Shown: one piece after another, positions 33,536-43,156 of the stretch
How positions within the stretch are numbered: position 1 is the first letter of the stretch
Layout: each line of letters opens with the position of its first letter
DNA from: Jannaschia pohangensis
GTDB taxonomy: Bacteria > Pseudomonadota > Alphaproteobacteria > Rhodobacterales > Rhodobacteraceae
Assembly (NCBI RefSeq): GCF_900113875.1
Contig: NZ_FORA01000004.1
Coordinates: 186,001-250,000, forward strand
Reading direction: 5' to 3'
DNA: 64,000 bases
Translations under genes and position numbers: made by a program
The notes under the pieces: generated by a model
Database searches by the model: none
The model's input: only the letters and a program-made list of their open reading frames with translations
Told to the model about the DNA's origin: nothing

Positions 33536-35299
33536 TCAAACCGGGTTCAATTCGCTCACCACGGCCAAATCTTCCAGCTTCAGCTGAACGGTTTCGCGGC
33601 CTTGCCAGCGGTTGATCTCCAAGCGTCCGGCCACATGCAGCGGGCCACCGGCGGCGCGGTCGACGGCCTGGGCGATTCCGCTTTCGGTCGCGCGAAAGGC
33701 GATGGCGTCAAGGCGGACGGGTCCGCCATCGGACAGGGTGAGTTTCAGGTGCCCTTCGCCAACAGGCCGTGAGTGAACGGCGCGAAGGTCGGGAAAGGCA
33801 AAGCGCGGCGCCGATGCGCCCTGACCGAAGGGGCCGGCGTTCTCAAGGGCGGCGACGAGATCCCGGCTGGCCGCGCGCGGCATCAGCGTGCCGTCGATGC
33901 TCAGGTCGCGCGGACCCGCCGCTCCAGCCCCTTGCCGGGCCAGAAGTTCGCCCAACCGCGCCATGGCTGGTTCAATCTTGTCGGCTTCGACGGTCAGGCC
34001 GGCGGCCACCCGGTGACCGCCGCCCTTGACCAGCAACCCCTCGGCGGCGAGTCGCTGGATCGCCGCACCTAGGTCGACGCCTGCGACCGACCGGGCCGAT
34101 CCCTGGCCCAAGCCGTCGTCGCGCAGGCCGATCACCACGGCGGGTCGGTTGAACGCCTCTTTCAGGCGGGAGGCGACGATGCCCACGACACCGGGGTGCC
34201 AGCCTTCGCCCGCCGCCCAGACCAGCGGCGCGTCGCCCTGGGACAGCAGCGTTTCGGCCTGATCGCGGGCAGCTTCGGTCACCTCTGCCTCGATCGCGCG
34301 GCGTTCGCCGTTCAGCGTGTCGAGACGTTCGGCAAGCGCCGCCGCCTCGTGCTCGTCGTCCGTCGACAGAAGCCGCGCGCCAAGGTCGGCGGCACCGATC
34401 CGACCGCCGGCATTGATGCGCGGCCCGAGCAGATAGCCCAGGTGATAGCTGCCCGGCGGGCCGTCCATCCGCGCGACATCCGACAGGGCGCGCAGACCCG
34501 GGCGGTTGCGGTCGCGCAGCACCTTGAGGCCCTGCTGCACAAGGGCGCGGTTCACCCCGATCAGTGGGGCGACATCGGCAACGGTGGCCAGGGCGACAAG
34601 GTCGAGCATGGCCATCAGGTCGGGTTGCGATTGACCGGCATCGCGGCGCAGACGGTTGGCCTGCACCAGCGTCAGGAACACAACGGCGGCGGCACAGAGA
34701 TGGGCGAGGGCGCCATCCTCGTCGATGCGGTTCGGGTTTACCACGGCCAGGGCGGGGGGCAGGGTCTCGCCGCCCAGGTGGTGGTCGAGGACGAGGATGT
34801 CAGTGCCTTTGCCCGCCGCCAGAGCCTCGTGGGACAGGGTGCCGCAATCGACGCAGATGATGAGGTCATGACCAGCGGCAAGTTCGGCAATCGCGGGGGC
34901 GTTCGGGCCATAGCCCTCGTCGATGCGGTCGGGAACATAGATCGTCGCCCGCTGTCCCAGACCCCTCAGCCACCAGACCAGAAGGGCCGCAGAGGAGCCG
35001 CCGTCGACGTCGTAGTCGGCGAAGATCGCGATGCGTTCGCCCCGGGTGACGGCGGCGACAAGGCGGCTTGCGGCAATGCCCATGTCGCGCAGCGACAGGG
35101 GGTCAGGCAGCAGGTCGCGCAGCTTCGGAGCCAGGAAGGCGGCGGCTGCTTCGGGCAGGACGCCGCGCCGCGCCAGGTGCCGGGCGAGGGCAGGGGGCTG
35201 ACCCGTCTGCGCAATCGCCTCGGCCAGCCGTTCGGCGGCCGGGTCGAGGCCGACCCAACGGCGACCCGTGGCGGAGGTTGTGACGCCGAGATAGGACAT
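33536..35299 (-). CDS. recJ: Single-stranded-DNA exonuclease RecJ
   Basis: A 587-residue 5'-3' exonuclease of repair and recombination. DHH-superfamily motifs are visible: IFADYDVDGGSSAALL (near 98), ICVDCG, VLDHHLGGE (near 175) and NPNRIDED, then the DHHA1 domain with KGGGHRVAAGLTVE. The length fits RecJ. Confidence 0.94.
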   Translation of the reverse strand: MSYLGVTTSATGRRWVGLDPAAERLAEAIAQTGQPPALARHLARRGVLPEAAAAFLAPKLRDLLPDPLSLRDMGIAASRLVAAVTRGERIAIFADYDVDGGSSAALLVWWLRGLGQRATIYVPDRIDEGYGPNAPAIAELAAGHDLIICVDCGTLSHEALAAGKGTDILVLDHHLGGETLPPALAVVNPNRIDEDGALAHLCAAAVVFLTLVQANRLRRDAGQSQPDLMAMLDLVALATVADVAPLIGVNRALVQQGLKVLRDRNRPGLRALSDVARMDGPPGSYHLGYLLGPRINAGGRIGAADLGARLLSTDDEHEAAALAERLDTLNGERRAIEAEVTEAARDQAETLLSQGDAPLVWAAGEGWHPGVVGIVASRLKEAFNRPAVVIGLRDDGLGQGSARSVAGVDLGAAIQRLAAEGLLVKGGGHRVAAGLTVEADKIEPAMARLGELLARQGAGAAGPRDLSIDGTLMPRAASRDLVAALENAGPFGQGASAPRFAFPDLRAVHSRPVGEGHLKLTLSDGGPVRLDAIAFRATESGIAQAVDRAAGGPLHVAGRLEINRWQGRETVQLKLEDLAVVSELNPV

Positions 35300-35482
35300 G
35301 CGCCCGGTGTCGCGCGGGCGGGGGGCAAGCGCAAGGGTAACCCGGTGTTCCGGGGGTTACCCGTGGGTAACCGTTTATGAAACATGAACAAATTTCGGAG
35401 CCGTGCGCCGATCTATGGTCTGTCTACTTGTCATTCCGGCAATCTTCGGCGCAGCATGGCCGCGAACAGGAAAGAGGTTGCG

Positions 35483-36487
35483 ATGCGTGTTGTTCCGCGA
35501 TTGGCCCGGATCGAACGGACCCTGCCCCATATCCTCGCCGGGGGGCTGGCGATGGTCTATGCCTGGGTCGTGTCCCGCACGTCCCTGATGCCTTCGGGGC
35601 TTCAATTCGTGGCACCCGCCCTGGTGATCCTGTCGGTCCATGTGCTTTGGGCCGTCTGGCGCGGCGGATGGACCGGCGAGATCGTGCTGCGCCGCTGTGC
35701 CGTGACCGGCGTTGGTCTGGTCGGATGCATCCTGATGGCGGTGATCTGGGCGCCCATGCCAAGTCAGGCCGTCGATGCGGGCGACATCGTTGCTGGTCTG
35801 CTGACGGTCGTCGCCTGTGTGTTGATCCTGGCCGTTGTGCTTGCCGTCATCGTGGGCGCGATCTGGCTTGTCTACAAACTGATCATGACGGTGTTCGGCG
35901 GCGCGTCTGACGACAATCGGCGGAACGATCTGGGCAGTCTGGGCGTCGTCGCCCTGCTGCTTGTCGGCGCAAGTCTGGAAGGCGTGCCCGGAAGCTACCG
36001 CTTTGATGGCAGCGGGTTGGGCAGCTTTTCGACAGATGTCGCCGCCCCGCCCGAGGCCGTGTGGGACGCGATGCAGACCGCGACGTCGCCCGCGATCGCA
36101 GTTCCGGCGATCCTGCGGTTCCTGCCGCAGCCCGTCGAAGTGCGGGTGGATGAGGGCGTGGCGCTCGGCTCGAACCGGGTCGTCATCATGGCGGGGCGCG
36201 AGGGGCGCGGGGCGTTGCACCTGCGCGTGGTGGAGCGGACCGCGACGCGCGTCCGGTTCGAGACCGTGTCGGACCACACGCCGACGGGACGGTGGATCGC
36301 CATCCGGACGATCACCTATGAGGTCGTCCCGACCGAGGGCGGCACCCGCCTGAGCGTCGAGGTCGAATTTGACCGCAAGCTGGCCCCGGCCCTGGTGTTC
36401 GGCCCGATGATGCGGGCGGCGACGTCGATGGCGGCAGGGGTTCTGGGGCGCGACACGGCGGCGCGGGCGGCAGGCGTGGCTCAGTAA
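35483..36487 (+). CDS. Membrane protein with C-terminal SRPBCC-like domain
   Basis: A 334-residue protein. Four to five hydrophobic segments fill about residues 15-145. After a short loop a START/SRPBCC-like domain follows (about 165-310; DVAAPPEAVWDAMQTATSP opens it, TRLSVEVEFDRKLAP closes it). The start at 35483 has AAAGAGG upstream. Function unknown; it overlaps the end of the convergent membrane gene by 7 nt. Confidence 0.75.
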   Translation: MRVVPRLARIERTLPHILAGGLAMVYAWVVSRTSLMPSGLQFVAPALVILSVHVLWAVWRGGWTGEIVLRRCAVTGVGLVGCILMAVIWAPMPSQAVDAGDIVAGLLTVVACVLILAVVLAVIVGAIWLVYKLIMTVFGGASDDNRRNDLGSLGVVALLLVGASLEGVPGSYRFDGSGLGSFSTDVAAPPEAVWDAMQTATSPAIAVPAILRFLPQPVEVRVDEGVALGSNRVVIMAGREGRGALHLRVVERTATRVRFETVSDHTPTGRWIAIRTITYEVVPTEGGTRLSVEVEFDRKLAPALVFGPMMRAATSMAAGVLGRDTAARAAGVAQ

Positions 36488-37119
36488 TCGGGGACGCCAA
36501 GCATGGCGCCGCGCCAGATGGCCCAAACGCTGGCGGTCAGCCAGATCAAAAGGATTGCAGACGCGAGGATGGCCCCCGCGGGGCGTCCGGTGATCCAGTT
36601 GCCCAGCCGGATCTCCAGCAGGGTCGGCGGGCAGAGACGCAGGACGACTGCCGAGATTGCCACCGCCACGGCGAGGGTTTTCGCGGCCTCACCCAGGGCG
36701 ACGCCGTGGCGCGGCTCCAGGAATGTGCCTGCCGGAAGGAAAAGCCACTGACGCATCGCCCAGACGGAAGTCAGCCAGACGAAGCCCCACAGGACCGGAC
36801 CCCAGGCCCCGCTCTGGCCGCGTCGGGAAAGGGGCGGCCACGTCGCGGTCACGAGGGCCAGTGCGGGAAGCAGGAGCCAGAGGATCATGGCCGCCGCCAG
36901 ATCGCCGAAGCCTGCCTGACCGAGGTCAAGCCGCCCGCCGATGGCCAGGAGGCCAGCCGCGCAGATCGTGCCGAGAACCGGCACGATCCAGAGGGCGGTC
37001 AGACCCGTCGCAGGCAGCGATTTTTCATGGCGTGTCAAACGTTTGCCCAATAGCTGCGCTGAACGACGCCCCGGCTGACGAGCGGCGTGCCGCCGTTCTG
37101 CAACGGCGACTGCCACCAA
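36481..37119 (-). CDS. Multi-pass membrane protein, start uncertain
   Basis: Up to 212 residues with five hydrophobic segments in the last 175 residues (ALWIVPVLGTICAAGLLAI to AILASAILLIWLTASVWAIW). No ATG is available near the start; TTG at 37119, 37050 or 37041 are candidates and none has a good ribosome site. The first 24 residues of the longest form are probably untranslated. Family not recognised. Confidence 0.6.
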   Translation of the reverse strand: MVAVAVAERRHAARQPGRRSAQLLGKRLTRHEKSLPATGLTALWIVPVLGTICAAGLLAIGGRLDLGQAGFGDLAAAMILWLLLPALALVTATWPPLSRRGQSGAWGPVLWGFVWLTSVWAMRQWLFLPAGTFLEPRHGVALGEAAKTLAVAVAISAVVLRLCPPTLLEIRLGNWITGRPAGAILASAILLIWLTASVWAIWRGAMLGVPDY

Positions 37120-37225
37120 GCGTCGCTGACCTCTGCATCCGCGCTTCTCCCGTTCGTTGCGAGTTGCGGATCAGCGGCTTCGGCCCAAGCTTCGGCGAAC
37201 CGCAGGTTCAGGGCTAGCCCCCCTG

Positions 37226-38185
37226 TCAGACCGGATTGCGATAGACCATGCGGCGGACCGACCCGGTCTTGGAGCGCATGAGGATGGTTTCCGCCGTCAG
37301 GAACCCCGGTTCGCGCCGGATCCCCGCCAGGATGGAGCCATCGGTGACGCCGGTCGCGGCGAAGATCACGTCTTCGGTTACCATGTCGTCGCGGGTGTAG
37401 ACGCGGTCGAGGTTGGTGATGCCCGCCTTGGCCGCGCGCCCCTTTTCGTCGTCGTTGCGGAAGGTAAGGCGGCCGAACATCTGCCCGCCCATGCATTTCA
37501 GGGCTGCGGCGGCCAGCACGCCTTCGGGTGCGCCGCCAAGGCCCATGTACATGTCGATGCCGGTCTTGGCCGCCTCGGCGCAGTGGATCACGCCCGCGAC
37601 GTCGCCATCAGTGATGAGGCGGATGGCGCAGCCGGTGGAGCGGAGCTGCTCGATCATCTGGTCGTGGCGGGGGCGTTCGAGGACGCAGACGGTGATGTCC
37701 TCGGTCGAGCAGCCCTTGGCCGCAGCCAGCGCGTTGACCCGTTCGGCGGGGGACATGTCCATGGTGACGACGCCGGTGCGGTAACCGGGGCCGATGGCTA
37801 GTTTCTCCATATAGACGTCGGGGGCGTGCAGCATGGAGCCGCGCGGGCCCATGGCGATCACGGTCAGGGCATTGGGCATGTCCTTGGCCGTGAGCGTGGT
37901 GCCTTCGAGGGGGTCGAGGGCGATGTCAACTTCGGGGCCTTTGCCGGTGCCCACCTCTTCGCCGATGTAGAGCATGGGGGCCTCGTCCCGCTCGCCCTCG
38001 CCGATGACGACAGTGCCCGCAATGTCGAGCAGGTTGAGCTGATCGCGCATGGCGTTGACGGCGGCCTGATCGGCGGCCTTCTCGTCGCCGCGCCCGATCA
38101 GGCGGGCAGAGGCCAGCGCCGCCGCCTCGGACACGCGGGCCAGGCCCAGGGACAGAAGGCGGTCGTTGAAATCGGTCTTGGGCAT
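37226..38185 (-). CDS. glpX: Fructose-1,6-bisphosphatase class II
   Basis: A 319-residue gluconeogenic phosphatase. Metal and substrate motifs are present: DQAAVNAMRDQLN, VIGEGERDEAPMLYIGE, and DIALDPLEGTTL near residues 84-95. Length and order fit GlpX. About 106 nt of non-coding sequence follow before the next gene. The 270-nt gap upstream (38186-38455) shows no gene. Confidence 0.95.
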   Translation of the reverse strand: MPKTDFNDRLLSLGLARVSEAAALASARLIGRGDEKAADQAAVNAMRDQLNLLDIAGTVVIGEGERDEAPMLYIGEEVGTGKGPEVDIALDPLEGTTLTAKDMPNALTVIAMGPRGSMLHAPDVYMEKLAIGPGYRTGVVTMDMSPAERVNALAAAKGCSTEDITVCVLERPRHDQMIEQLRSTGCAIRLITDGDVAGVIHCAEAAKTGIDMYMGLGGAPEGVLAAAALKCMGGQMFGRLTFRNDDEKGRAAKAGITNLDRVYTRDDMVTEDVIFAATGVTDGSILAGIRREPGFLTAETILMRSKTGSVRRMVYRNPV

Positions 38186-38455
38186 AGGCTGGCGTCCTTG
38201 TGGTGCGATGCCTTGGACTTACGGGGCCGCGCGCAGTGGGGCAAGGGCGGTGGCGCTAACGGCGGAGTGTGGGGCCAGTGGCAGGTGAGGGTGTCCCGGC
38301 GAATAAGCGAGCGGCTTCGGATCTTGGCCGATGCAGTTTGCCGAAGGGTGTTGATCGGAGGGTGGATTTGAGCCCATATTGGCCGGGTTTGACGGGCCTC
38401 TGTGCTCTGTAGAGTAGGTTAACGATTTCCGACCTCCGCATCAGGAAGAACCAAT

Positions 38456-39001
38456 ATGAGATCAATTTTTGATCGCTTCCTTAGAAAGCAAGAACGGCAA
38501 AGCAATGATCATGATGAAGTGCATGGCATGAGGTTTCCCAGGCCTGAGGACGGAGATGTAAGAACCTCCGGTTTCCCTCTAGTCCCCGACGACTATCACC
38601 TTAAGCACGTCGGCAAGACGGCCAAGGGAAATGGCTACTGGATTGATGTTCAACTCGCCCGTGAAAAAGGTGGTACGCGTGACTTCGTTGCCGCCTATGT
38701 TTTTGATAGGGAAGGAGATCTTATTCATTCTGAAGTGGTTGACCGTGGGCTTCGCAAGGAGGAACCGGATCAACCACTCGAAGAAATCATTGGGAAGCTG
38801 AAGAAAAAAATCGATGCAAAGAACGTAACAGAAATAATAGTTAAGCCATTTTCGGTCTCGTTTTATGGCCATACCTTCGGTTTAGTTGTTCGTGAGGCCG
38901 AAGATGGCGAAGGGACATCCGAGGAAACGCTTATTGATGCCATGCCCGGGTATACACTGATGTTCTATGGTCCTTGGAGTTTGTGCAACTACGACACTTG
39001 A
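38456..39001 (+). CDS. Hypothetical protein, A/T-rich, probably acquired
   Basis: A 181-residue soluble protein starting MRSIFDRFLRKQERQSND. Composition is much richer in A/T than the surrounding genes. It is mixed alpha/beta with a charged helix (EEIIGKLKKKIDAKNVTEII, about 108-127) and ends in an aromatic segment (PGYTLMFYGPWSLCNYDT). No family is recognised and no partner gene is adjacent. Confidence 0.65.
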   Translation: MRSIFDRFLRKQERQSNDHDEVHGMRFPRPEDGDVRTSGFPLVPDDYHLKHVGKTAKGNGYWIDVQLAREKGGTRDFVAAYVFDREGDLIHSEVVDRGLRKEEPDQPLEEIIGKLKKKIDAKNVTEIIVKPFSVSFYGHTFGLVVREAEDGEGTSEETLIDAMPGYTLMFYGPWSLCNYDT

Positions 39002-39101
39002 GAGCATTCAAGCGAGGCTCTTGCTTGGTTGTCGACAAGGTCCGTTCCGTCCGCCCAGCCGACATCTCTTCCTCAGGCGTTTGTCCCGCGCGTGATGCCC
39101 C

Positions 39102-40160
39102 TCACACCCCTTCTGACGATGCCGCCCAGAGGTTCAGGCCCTTTTCGCCTGACAGCGTGTCGATCTGCGCCAGTTCGTCGTCCGAGAAGTCGAGGTTGCC
39201 GACGGCGCCCGCGCAATCGATCACCTGTTCGGGGCGGGACGCGCCGATGAGGGCGGTGGTCACGCGGCCGCCGCGCAGAACCCAGGCGATGGCCATCTGG
39301 GCCAGGGTCTGGCCCCGTGCTGTCGCAATGTCGTTGAGGCCGTTGAGCGCGGCGATCATCTCGGGTGTGATGACGCCCGCGTCCAGGGATTTGCCCTGGG
39401 TCGCGCGGCTGCCGTCCGGGATGCCGCCCAGGTATTTGCGGGTGAGCAGGCCCTGAGCCAGTGGTGTGAAGGCGATGGAACCGATGCCGTTGGCGTCCAG
39501 CGTGTCGAGCAATCCGTCGCGTTCAACCCACCGGTTGAGCATGTTGTAGCTCGGCTGATGGATGAGGCAGGGGGTTCCGAGGTCTTTCAGGATCGCGGCG
39601 GCTTCGGCGGTGCGCTCGGAGTTGTAGCTGGAGATGCCCGCGTAGAGCGCGCGACCCGACCGCACGATATAGTCGAGCGCGCCCATGGTTTCCTCGAGCG
39701 GGGTCTCGGGGTCGAAGCGGTGGCTGTAAAAGATATCGACGTAATCGAGGCCCATCCGTTTCAGCGACTGGTCGCAGGATGCCACGAGGTACTTGCGGCT
39801 GCCCATCTCGCCGTAGGGGCCGGGCCACATCAGGTAGCCCGCCTTGGAGGAGATGATCAGCTCGTCACGGTAGCCCGCGAATTCCTCGCGCAGAATCTGG
39901 CCGAAGGCGCGTTCGGCGCTGCCCGGTTCGGGGCCGTAGTTGTTGGCCAGGTCGAAATGCGTGATCCCGTGGTCGAAGGCGGTGGTGCAGATGTCGCGCT
40001 TGGTTTGATGCGGGGTGTCGTCGCCGAAGTTGTGCCACAGGCCAAGCGAGATGGCGGGCAGTTTCAGGCCGGAACGCCCGCAGCGGCGGTAGTCCATCGT
40101 GTCATAGCGCGTGGCGGCAGGGCGATAGGCGGGGACGAAGGTCTTGGGTTTGCGCGACAT
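39102..40160 (-). CDS. Aldo/keto reductase, L-glyceraldehyde-3-phosphate reductase type
   Basis: A 352-residue NADPH-dependent reductase of the YghZ type. MDYRRCGRSGLKLPAISLGL, FDLANNYGPEPGSAE (catalytic Asp and Tyr), ISSKAG (Lys) and FYSHRFDPETP (His) complete the tetrad. YghZ detoxifies L-glyceraldehyde 3-phosphate and methylglyoxal; this substrate is inferred. It begins 8 nt after hom ends, on the same strand. Confidence 0.88.
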   Translation of the reverse strand: MSRKPKTFVPAYRPAATRYDTMDYRRCGRSGLKLPAISLGLWHNFGDDTPHQTKRDICTTAFDHGITHFDLANNYGPEPGSAERAFGQILREEFAGYRDELIISSKAGYLMWPGPYGEMGSRKYLVASCDQSLKRMGLDYVDIFYSHRFDPETPLEETMGALDYIVRSGRALYAGISSYNSERTAEAAAILKDLGTPCLIHQPSYNMLNRWVERDGLLDTLDANGIGSIAFTPLAQGLLTRKYLGGIPDGSRATQGKSLDAGVITPEMIAALNGLNDIATARGQTLAQMAIAWVLRGGRVTTALIGASRPEQVIDCAGAVGNLDFSDDELAQIDTLSGEKGLNLWAASSEGV

Positions 40161-40168
40161 CTGGGGCC

Positions 40169-41455
40169 TCAGGGGGTTTGGATTTGCAGGGCGACCGGCT
40201 CGCCCGAGACGACGCCGGTGGCGGTGACACCGCGCAGGGCGGCGGCCAGGTCGGCGGGCGCACAGGGGTGCGTGACGATCAGGACGGGAGCGTCGTCGCC
40301 GGGGTGGTCGTATTGGCGCATCCGGTCGATGGAGATGCCGGACTGGCCCAGAACGGTCGCGACGCGGGCCAATGCGCCCGGCTCGTCCCGCAGGGTCAGG
40401 CGCAGGTAGTGGGCGCATTCGGTGGCGGCATTGGCGCGCTGCGGTTTGGTCAGCGTCGCGGCGGGTTGACCGAAGGGCGGCAGGATCAGGCCGCGCGCGA
40501 TGTCGGCCACGTCGCCCATCACGGCGCTGGCCGTCGGGCCCTCGCCCGCGCCGGCGCCGCGCAGCACGATCTGGCCCACGGCATCGCCCTCGATCACCAC
40601 CATGTTGGTGCCGCCCTCGAGCTGGCCCAGGGGGCTGTCGGCGGGAACGAGGGTGGGGCGCATGCTCTGCTCGATGCCCGCGGGGGTGGCCCGCGCCTCG
40701 CCCAGAAGCTTGATGCGGTAACCCATGTCGCGGGCGCGGTGGATGTCGTCGATAGAGACCTGCTGGATGCCCTGAAGCTGCACGCCCTCGAAGTCGACCT
40801 GGGTGCCGAAGGCAATGGCCGCCAGGATCGCCAGCTTGTGGCCCGCGTCGATGCCGCCCACGTCGAGGGTCGGGTCCGCCTCGAGGTAGCCCAGGGCGTC
40901 GGCCTCCTTGAAGACCTCGGCATAGGGCAGGCCCGAGGATTCCATGCGCGTCAGGATATAGTTGCAGGTGCCGTTCATGACGCCCGAGACGCGGGTGATG
41001 GCATTTCCGGCCAGCCCCTCGGTCAGGGCCTTGACGCAAGGGATGCCGCCCGCCACCGCCGCTTCGAACCGCAGGGCGACGCCCGCGGCCTCGGCCGCTT
41101 CGGCCAGCGCCTGACCGTGCAGCGCCAGCATTGCCTTGTTGGCCGTCACCACGTGTTTGCCCGCCGCCAGGGCCGCTTCGGTCGCGGCCTTGGCCGGGCC
41201 GTCCGCGCCGCCCATGAGTTCGACGAAGACATCCACATCGTCCCGGCGGGCGAGCGCGACCGGATCGTCTTCCCAGGCATAGCCCGACAGGTCGACGCCC
41301 CGGTCCTTGCCGCGACTGCGGGCAGACACGGCCGAGACGCTGATCGCGCGGCCTGTGCGGGCCGACAGCAGGGCCGCCTGGTTTTCGACGATGCGCAAGA
41401 CGCCGACGCCGACCGTGCCGAGACCGGCGATTCCAAGGCGGAGGGTGGGGGTCAT
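40169..41455 (-). CDS. hom: Homoserine dehydrogenase
   Basis: A 428-residue enzyme converting aspartate semialdehyde to homoserine, the branch to threonine and methionine. NAD(P) site GIAGLGTVGVGVL near residue 8, the catalytic region GVMNGTCNYILT, EADPTLDVGGIDAGHKLAIL, and a C-terminal ACT domain (about 345-428) for threonine feedback. The start at 41455 was chosen over an upstream in-frame ATG because it gives the standard length. Confidence 0.96.
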   Translation of the reverse strand: MTPTLRLGIAGLGTVGVGVLRIVENQAALLSARTGRAISVSAVSARSRGKDRGVDLSGYAWEDDPVALARRDDVDVFVELMGGADGPAKAATEAALAAGKHVVTANKAMLALHGQALAEAAEAAGVALRFEAAVAGGIPCVKALTEGLAGNAITRVSGVMNGTCNYILTRMESSGLPYAEVFKEADALGYLEADPTLDVGGIDAGHKLAILAAIAFGTQVDFEGVQLQGIQQVSIDDIHRARDMGYRIKLLGEARATPAGIEQSMRPTLVPADSPLGQLEGGTNMVVIEGDAVGQIVLRGAGAGEGPTASAVMGDVADIARGLILPPFGQPAATLTKPQRANAATECAHYLRLTLRDEPGALARVATVLGQSGISIDRMRQYDHPGDDAPVLIVTHPCAPADLAAALRGVTATGVVSGEPVALQIQTP

Positions 41456-41538
41456 GGCGGCAATCTCCGGGGTCTTCGTGAGGGTCGGCAAAGGGGTAGC
41501 CGCAGACGCGCGGGGGTGCAACGCGGCTTGTTGCGGGG

Positions 41539-41838
41539 TCAGATCTGGATGGCGCGCAGGCGGGCGGCGCGGTCGCGCAACCGGCGCCCGCGTTCGGCCA
41601 GATCGCCGGTGATGGGGCGGCCGATGGACTGCCGTGTCAGGCGTGTGGCGCGACCACGCAGCTCTGCCTCGGCCAGGGCGGCGCGCGACGGGCGAGCGGT
41701 TTCGGCCAGGATCGGGTCGAGCGGGACAAGGGTCGGAAAAGGCTGCGACCGGGCGCGGTCGGAAATCGTGCCCTCGATCGGGGGCAGGTCGGCCCCGCAG
41801 GCCGCACAGAACAGGACAAGAAAAATCGGTCGGATCAT
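41539..41838 (-). CDS. Small lipoprotein, unknown function
   Basis: A 99-residue protein. Signal and lipobox FCAAC-G place the acylated Cys at residue 14. The mature part is basic and Arg-rich (RGRATRLTRQSIGRPITGDL, ERGRRLRDRAARLRAIQI). No domain seen. It lies 83 nt before hom on the same strand. Confidence 0.7.
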   Translation of the reverse strand: MIRPIFLVLFCAACGADLPPIEGTISDRARSQPFPTLVPLDPILAETARPSRAALAEAELRGRATRLTRQSIGRPITGDLAERGRRLRDRAARLRAIQI

Positions 41839-41943
41839 CGGCCCACGGTAGGCCCGCGACCGATCCGCCACAAGCCCGTGTCGGGGGTCGCGCGTGATAC
41901 GGTCAGGGTTGGAATTGAACGCGCGTTCGGTTTACCACAGGTC

Positions 41944-42546
41944 ATGGCAAGACCCAGTGGATCAGATGCCGGCGTGACCGGCCCGCGCGTGCGCGCCGCC
42001 GCCGAGCGGTTGTTTGCGCGCCACGGCTATGCCGCCGTCTCCATGCGAATGATCGCGGCAGAGGTCGGGATCGGGGCGGGCGCGCTCTATCACTACACGC
42101 CGGACAAGCAGACCCTTCTGGCCGGTCTGATGCGCGAACATCTGGACGACCTGCTGGCGGCCTGGGGCAAGGCCGATCCGGGCACGGATCCGGTTGCACG
42201 GCTCGATGCCTTTGCGCGGTTCCACATCCGGTTTCACATCGACCGGCCCGACGCCGTCTTCATCGCCTACATGGAGTTGCGGTCGCTGGAGCCCGAGACC
42301 TTTGCGGGGATCGAGGCGCTGCGCCGCCGCTATGAGACGGTGCCCGAGGGCATCCTGCGCGACGGGGTCGCGGCGGGCGTGATGGCGGTGGCGGATGTGA
42401 AGCTGGCGTCGATGGCGCTCATCGCGATGCTGACGGGGGTCAACACCTGGTACCGCGACGGCGGGCGGCTGGACCGCGACGCCGTCGAGGGGATCTATGC
42501 CGATATGGCGCGCGGAATGGTCGGGGTGGAAAGAGTTTCGACGTGA
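41944..42546 (+). CDS. TetR-family transcriptional regulator
   Basis: A 200-residue repressor-type protein. N-terminal HTH (about 13-60): AAERLFARHGYAAVSMRMIA and GIGAGALYHYTPDKQTLL. The C-terminal ligand domain is helical. The start at 41944 was chosen at the normal distance before the HTH. No clear target gene is adjacent. Its last codons form one arm of a terminator hairpin. Confidence 0.9.
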   Translation: MARPSGSDAGVTGPRVRAAAERLFARHGYAAVSMRMIAAEVGIGAGALYHYTPDKQTLLAGLMREHLDDLLAAWGKADPGTDPVARLDAFARFHIRFHIDRPDAVFIAYMELRSLEPETFAGIEALRRRYETVPEGILRDGVAAGVMAVADVKLASMALIAMLTGVNTWYRDGGRLDRDAVEGIYADMARGMVGVERVST

Positions 42547-42580
42547 AACTCTTTCAGAAACTCTTCGGGGAAGAGTTTTT
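42529..42580 (+). terminator. Tandem-hairpin terminator after the tetR gene
   Basis: GAAAGAGTTTC (42529-42539) pairs perfectly with GAAACTCTTTC (42545-42555). Then AAACTCTTC (42558-42566) pairs with GAAGAGTTT (42570-42578) across GGG, followed by TT and GCCCCC. The first stem overlaps the stop codon of the TetR gene. Same design as 21135-21179. Confidence 0.75.
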
Positions 42581-42592
42581 GCCCCCGCCCGG

Positions 42593-43156
42593 TCAGGCGC
42601 GCTCCGAGTATTCCATCGTCTCGGTGTTCACGACGATATCCTCCTCGGGGCCGACGAAGGGGGGCACCATCACCCGGACGCCATTCTCCAGCACGGCGGG
42701 CTTGAAGCTTTTGGAGGCGGTCTGACCCTTCACCACGGCCTCTGTCTCGGCGATGCGGCAGGTGACCTTCTGGGGCAGGGTGGCGTTAAGCGCCTCGGCC
42801 TCGTGGTATTCGACCAGGACCATCATCCCGTCCTGCAGGAAGGGGCGACGCTCGCCCAGGATTTCGGCGTCGAGTTCGACCTGCTCGTAGGTTTCGGTGT
42901 CCATGAACACCAGCTTGCCGTCGGTCTCGTAAAGAAACTGCTGGTCCTTCTGCTCCAGACGCACACGCTCGACCTTGTCGGCGGACCGGAAGCGTTCGTT
43001 CAGCTTGGAGCCGTTGCGCAGGTTCTTCATTTCCACCTGGGCAAAGGCGCCGCCCTTGCCGGGCTTGACGTGGTCGACCTTGACGGCGGACCACAGGTGG
43101 CCGTCGTGTTCCAGCACAAAGCCGGGGCGGATTTCGTTGCCGTTGATCTTGGGCAT
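42593..43156 (-). CDS. efp: Elongation factor P
   Basis: A 187-residue protein that frees ribosomes stalled at polyproline stretches. It starts [14 protein letters not shown]; Lys34 in PGKGGAF is the position modified in many bacteria. The three beta-barrel domains are complete. The start at 43156 is fixed by family length; the upstream open frame is not coding. Confidence 0.96.
   Translation of the reverse strand: MPKINGNEIRPGFVLEHDGHLWSAVKVDHVKPGKGGAFAQVEMKNLRNGSKLNERFRSADKVERVRLEQKDQQFLYETDGKLVFMDTETYEQVELDAEILGERRPFLQDGMMVLVEYHEAEALNATLPQKVTCRIAETEAVVKGQTASKSFKPAVLENGVRVMVPPFVGPEEDIVVNTETMEYSERA

Noticed and set aside
37035-37225. Protein-like sequence after glpX (NLRFAEAWAEAADPQ and following) ending at 37035
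   Set aside because: No usable start codon exists in the gap and the frame continues upstream only as a glpX shadow. It may be a gene remnant, but evidence is too thin to list.
38186-38455. Short minus-strand frame 38256-38465 upstream of the A/T-rich gene
   Set aside because: It runs into the start of the plus-strand gene and has no coding signal.
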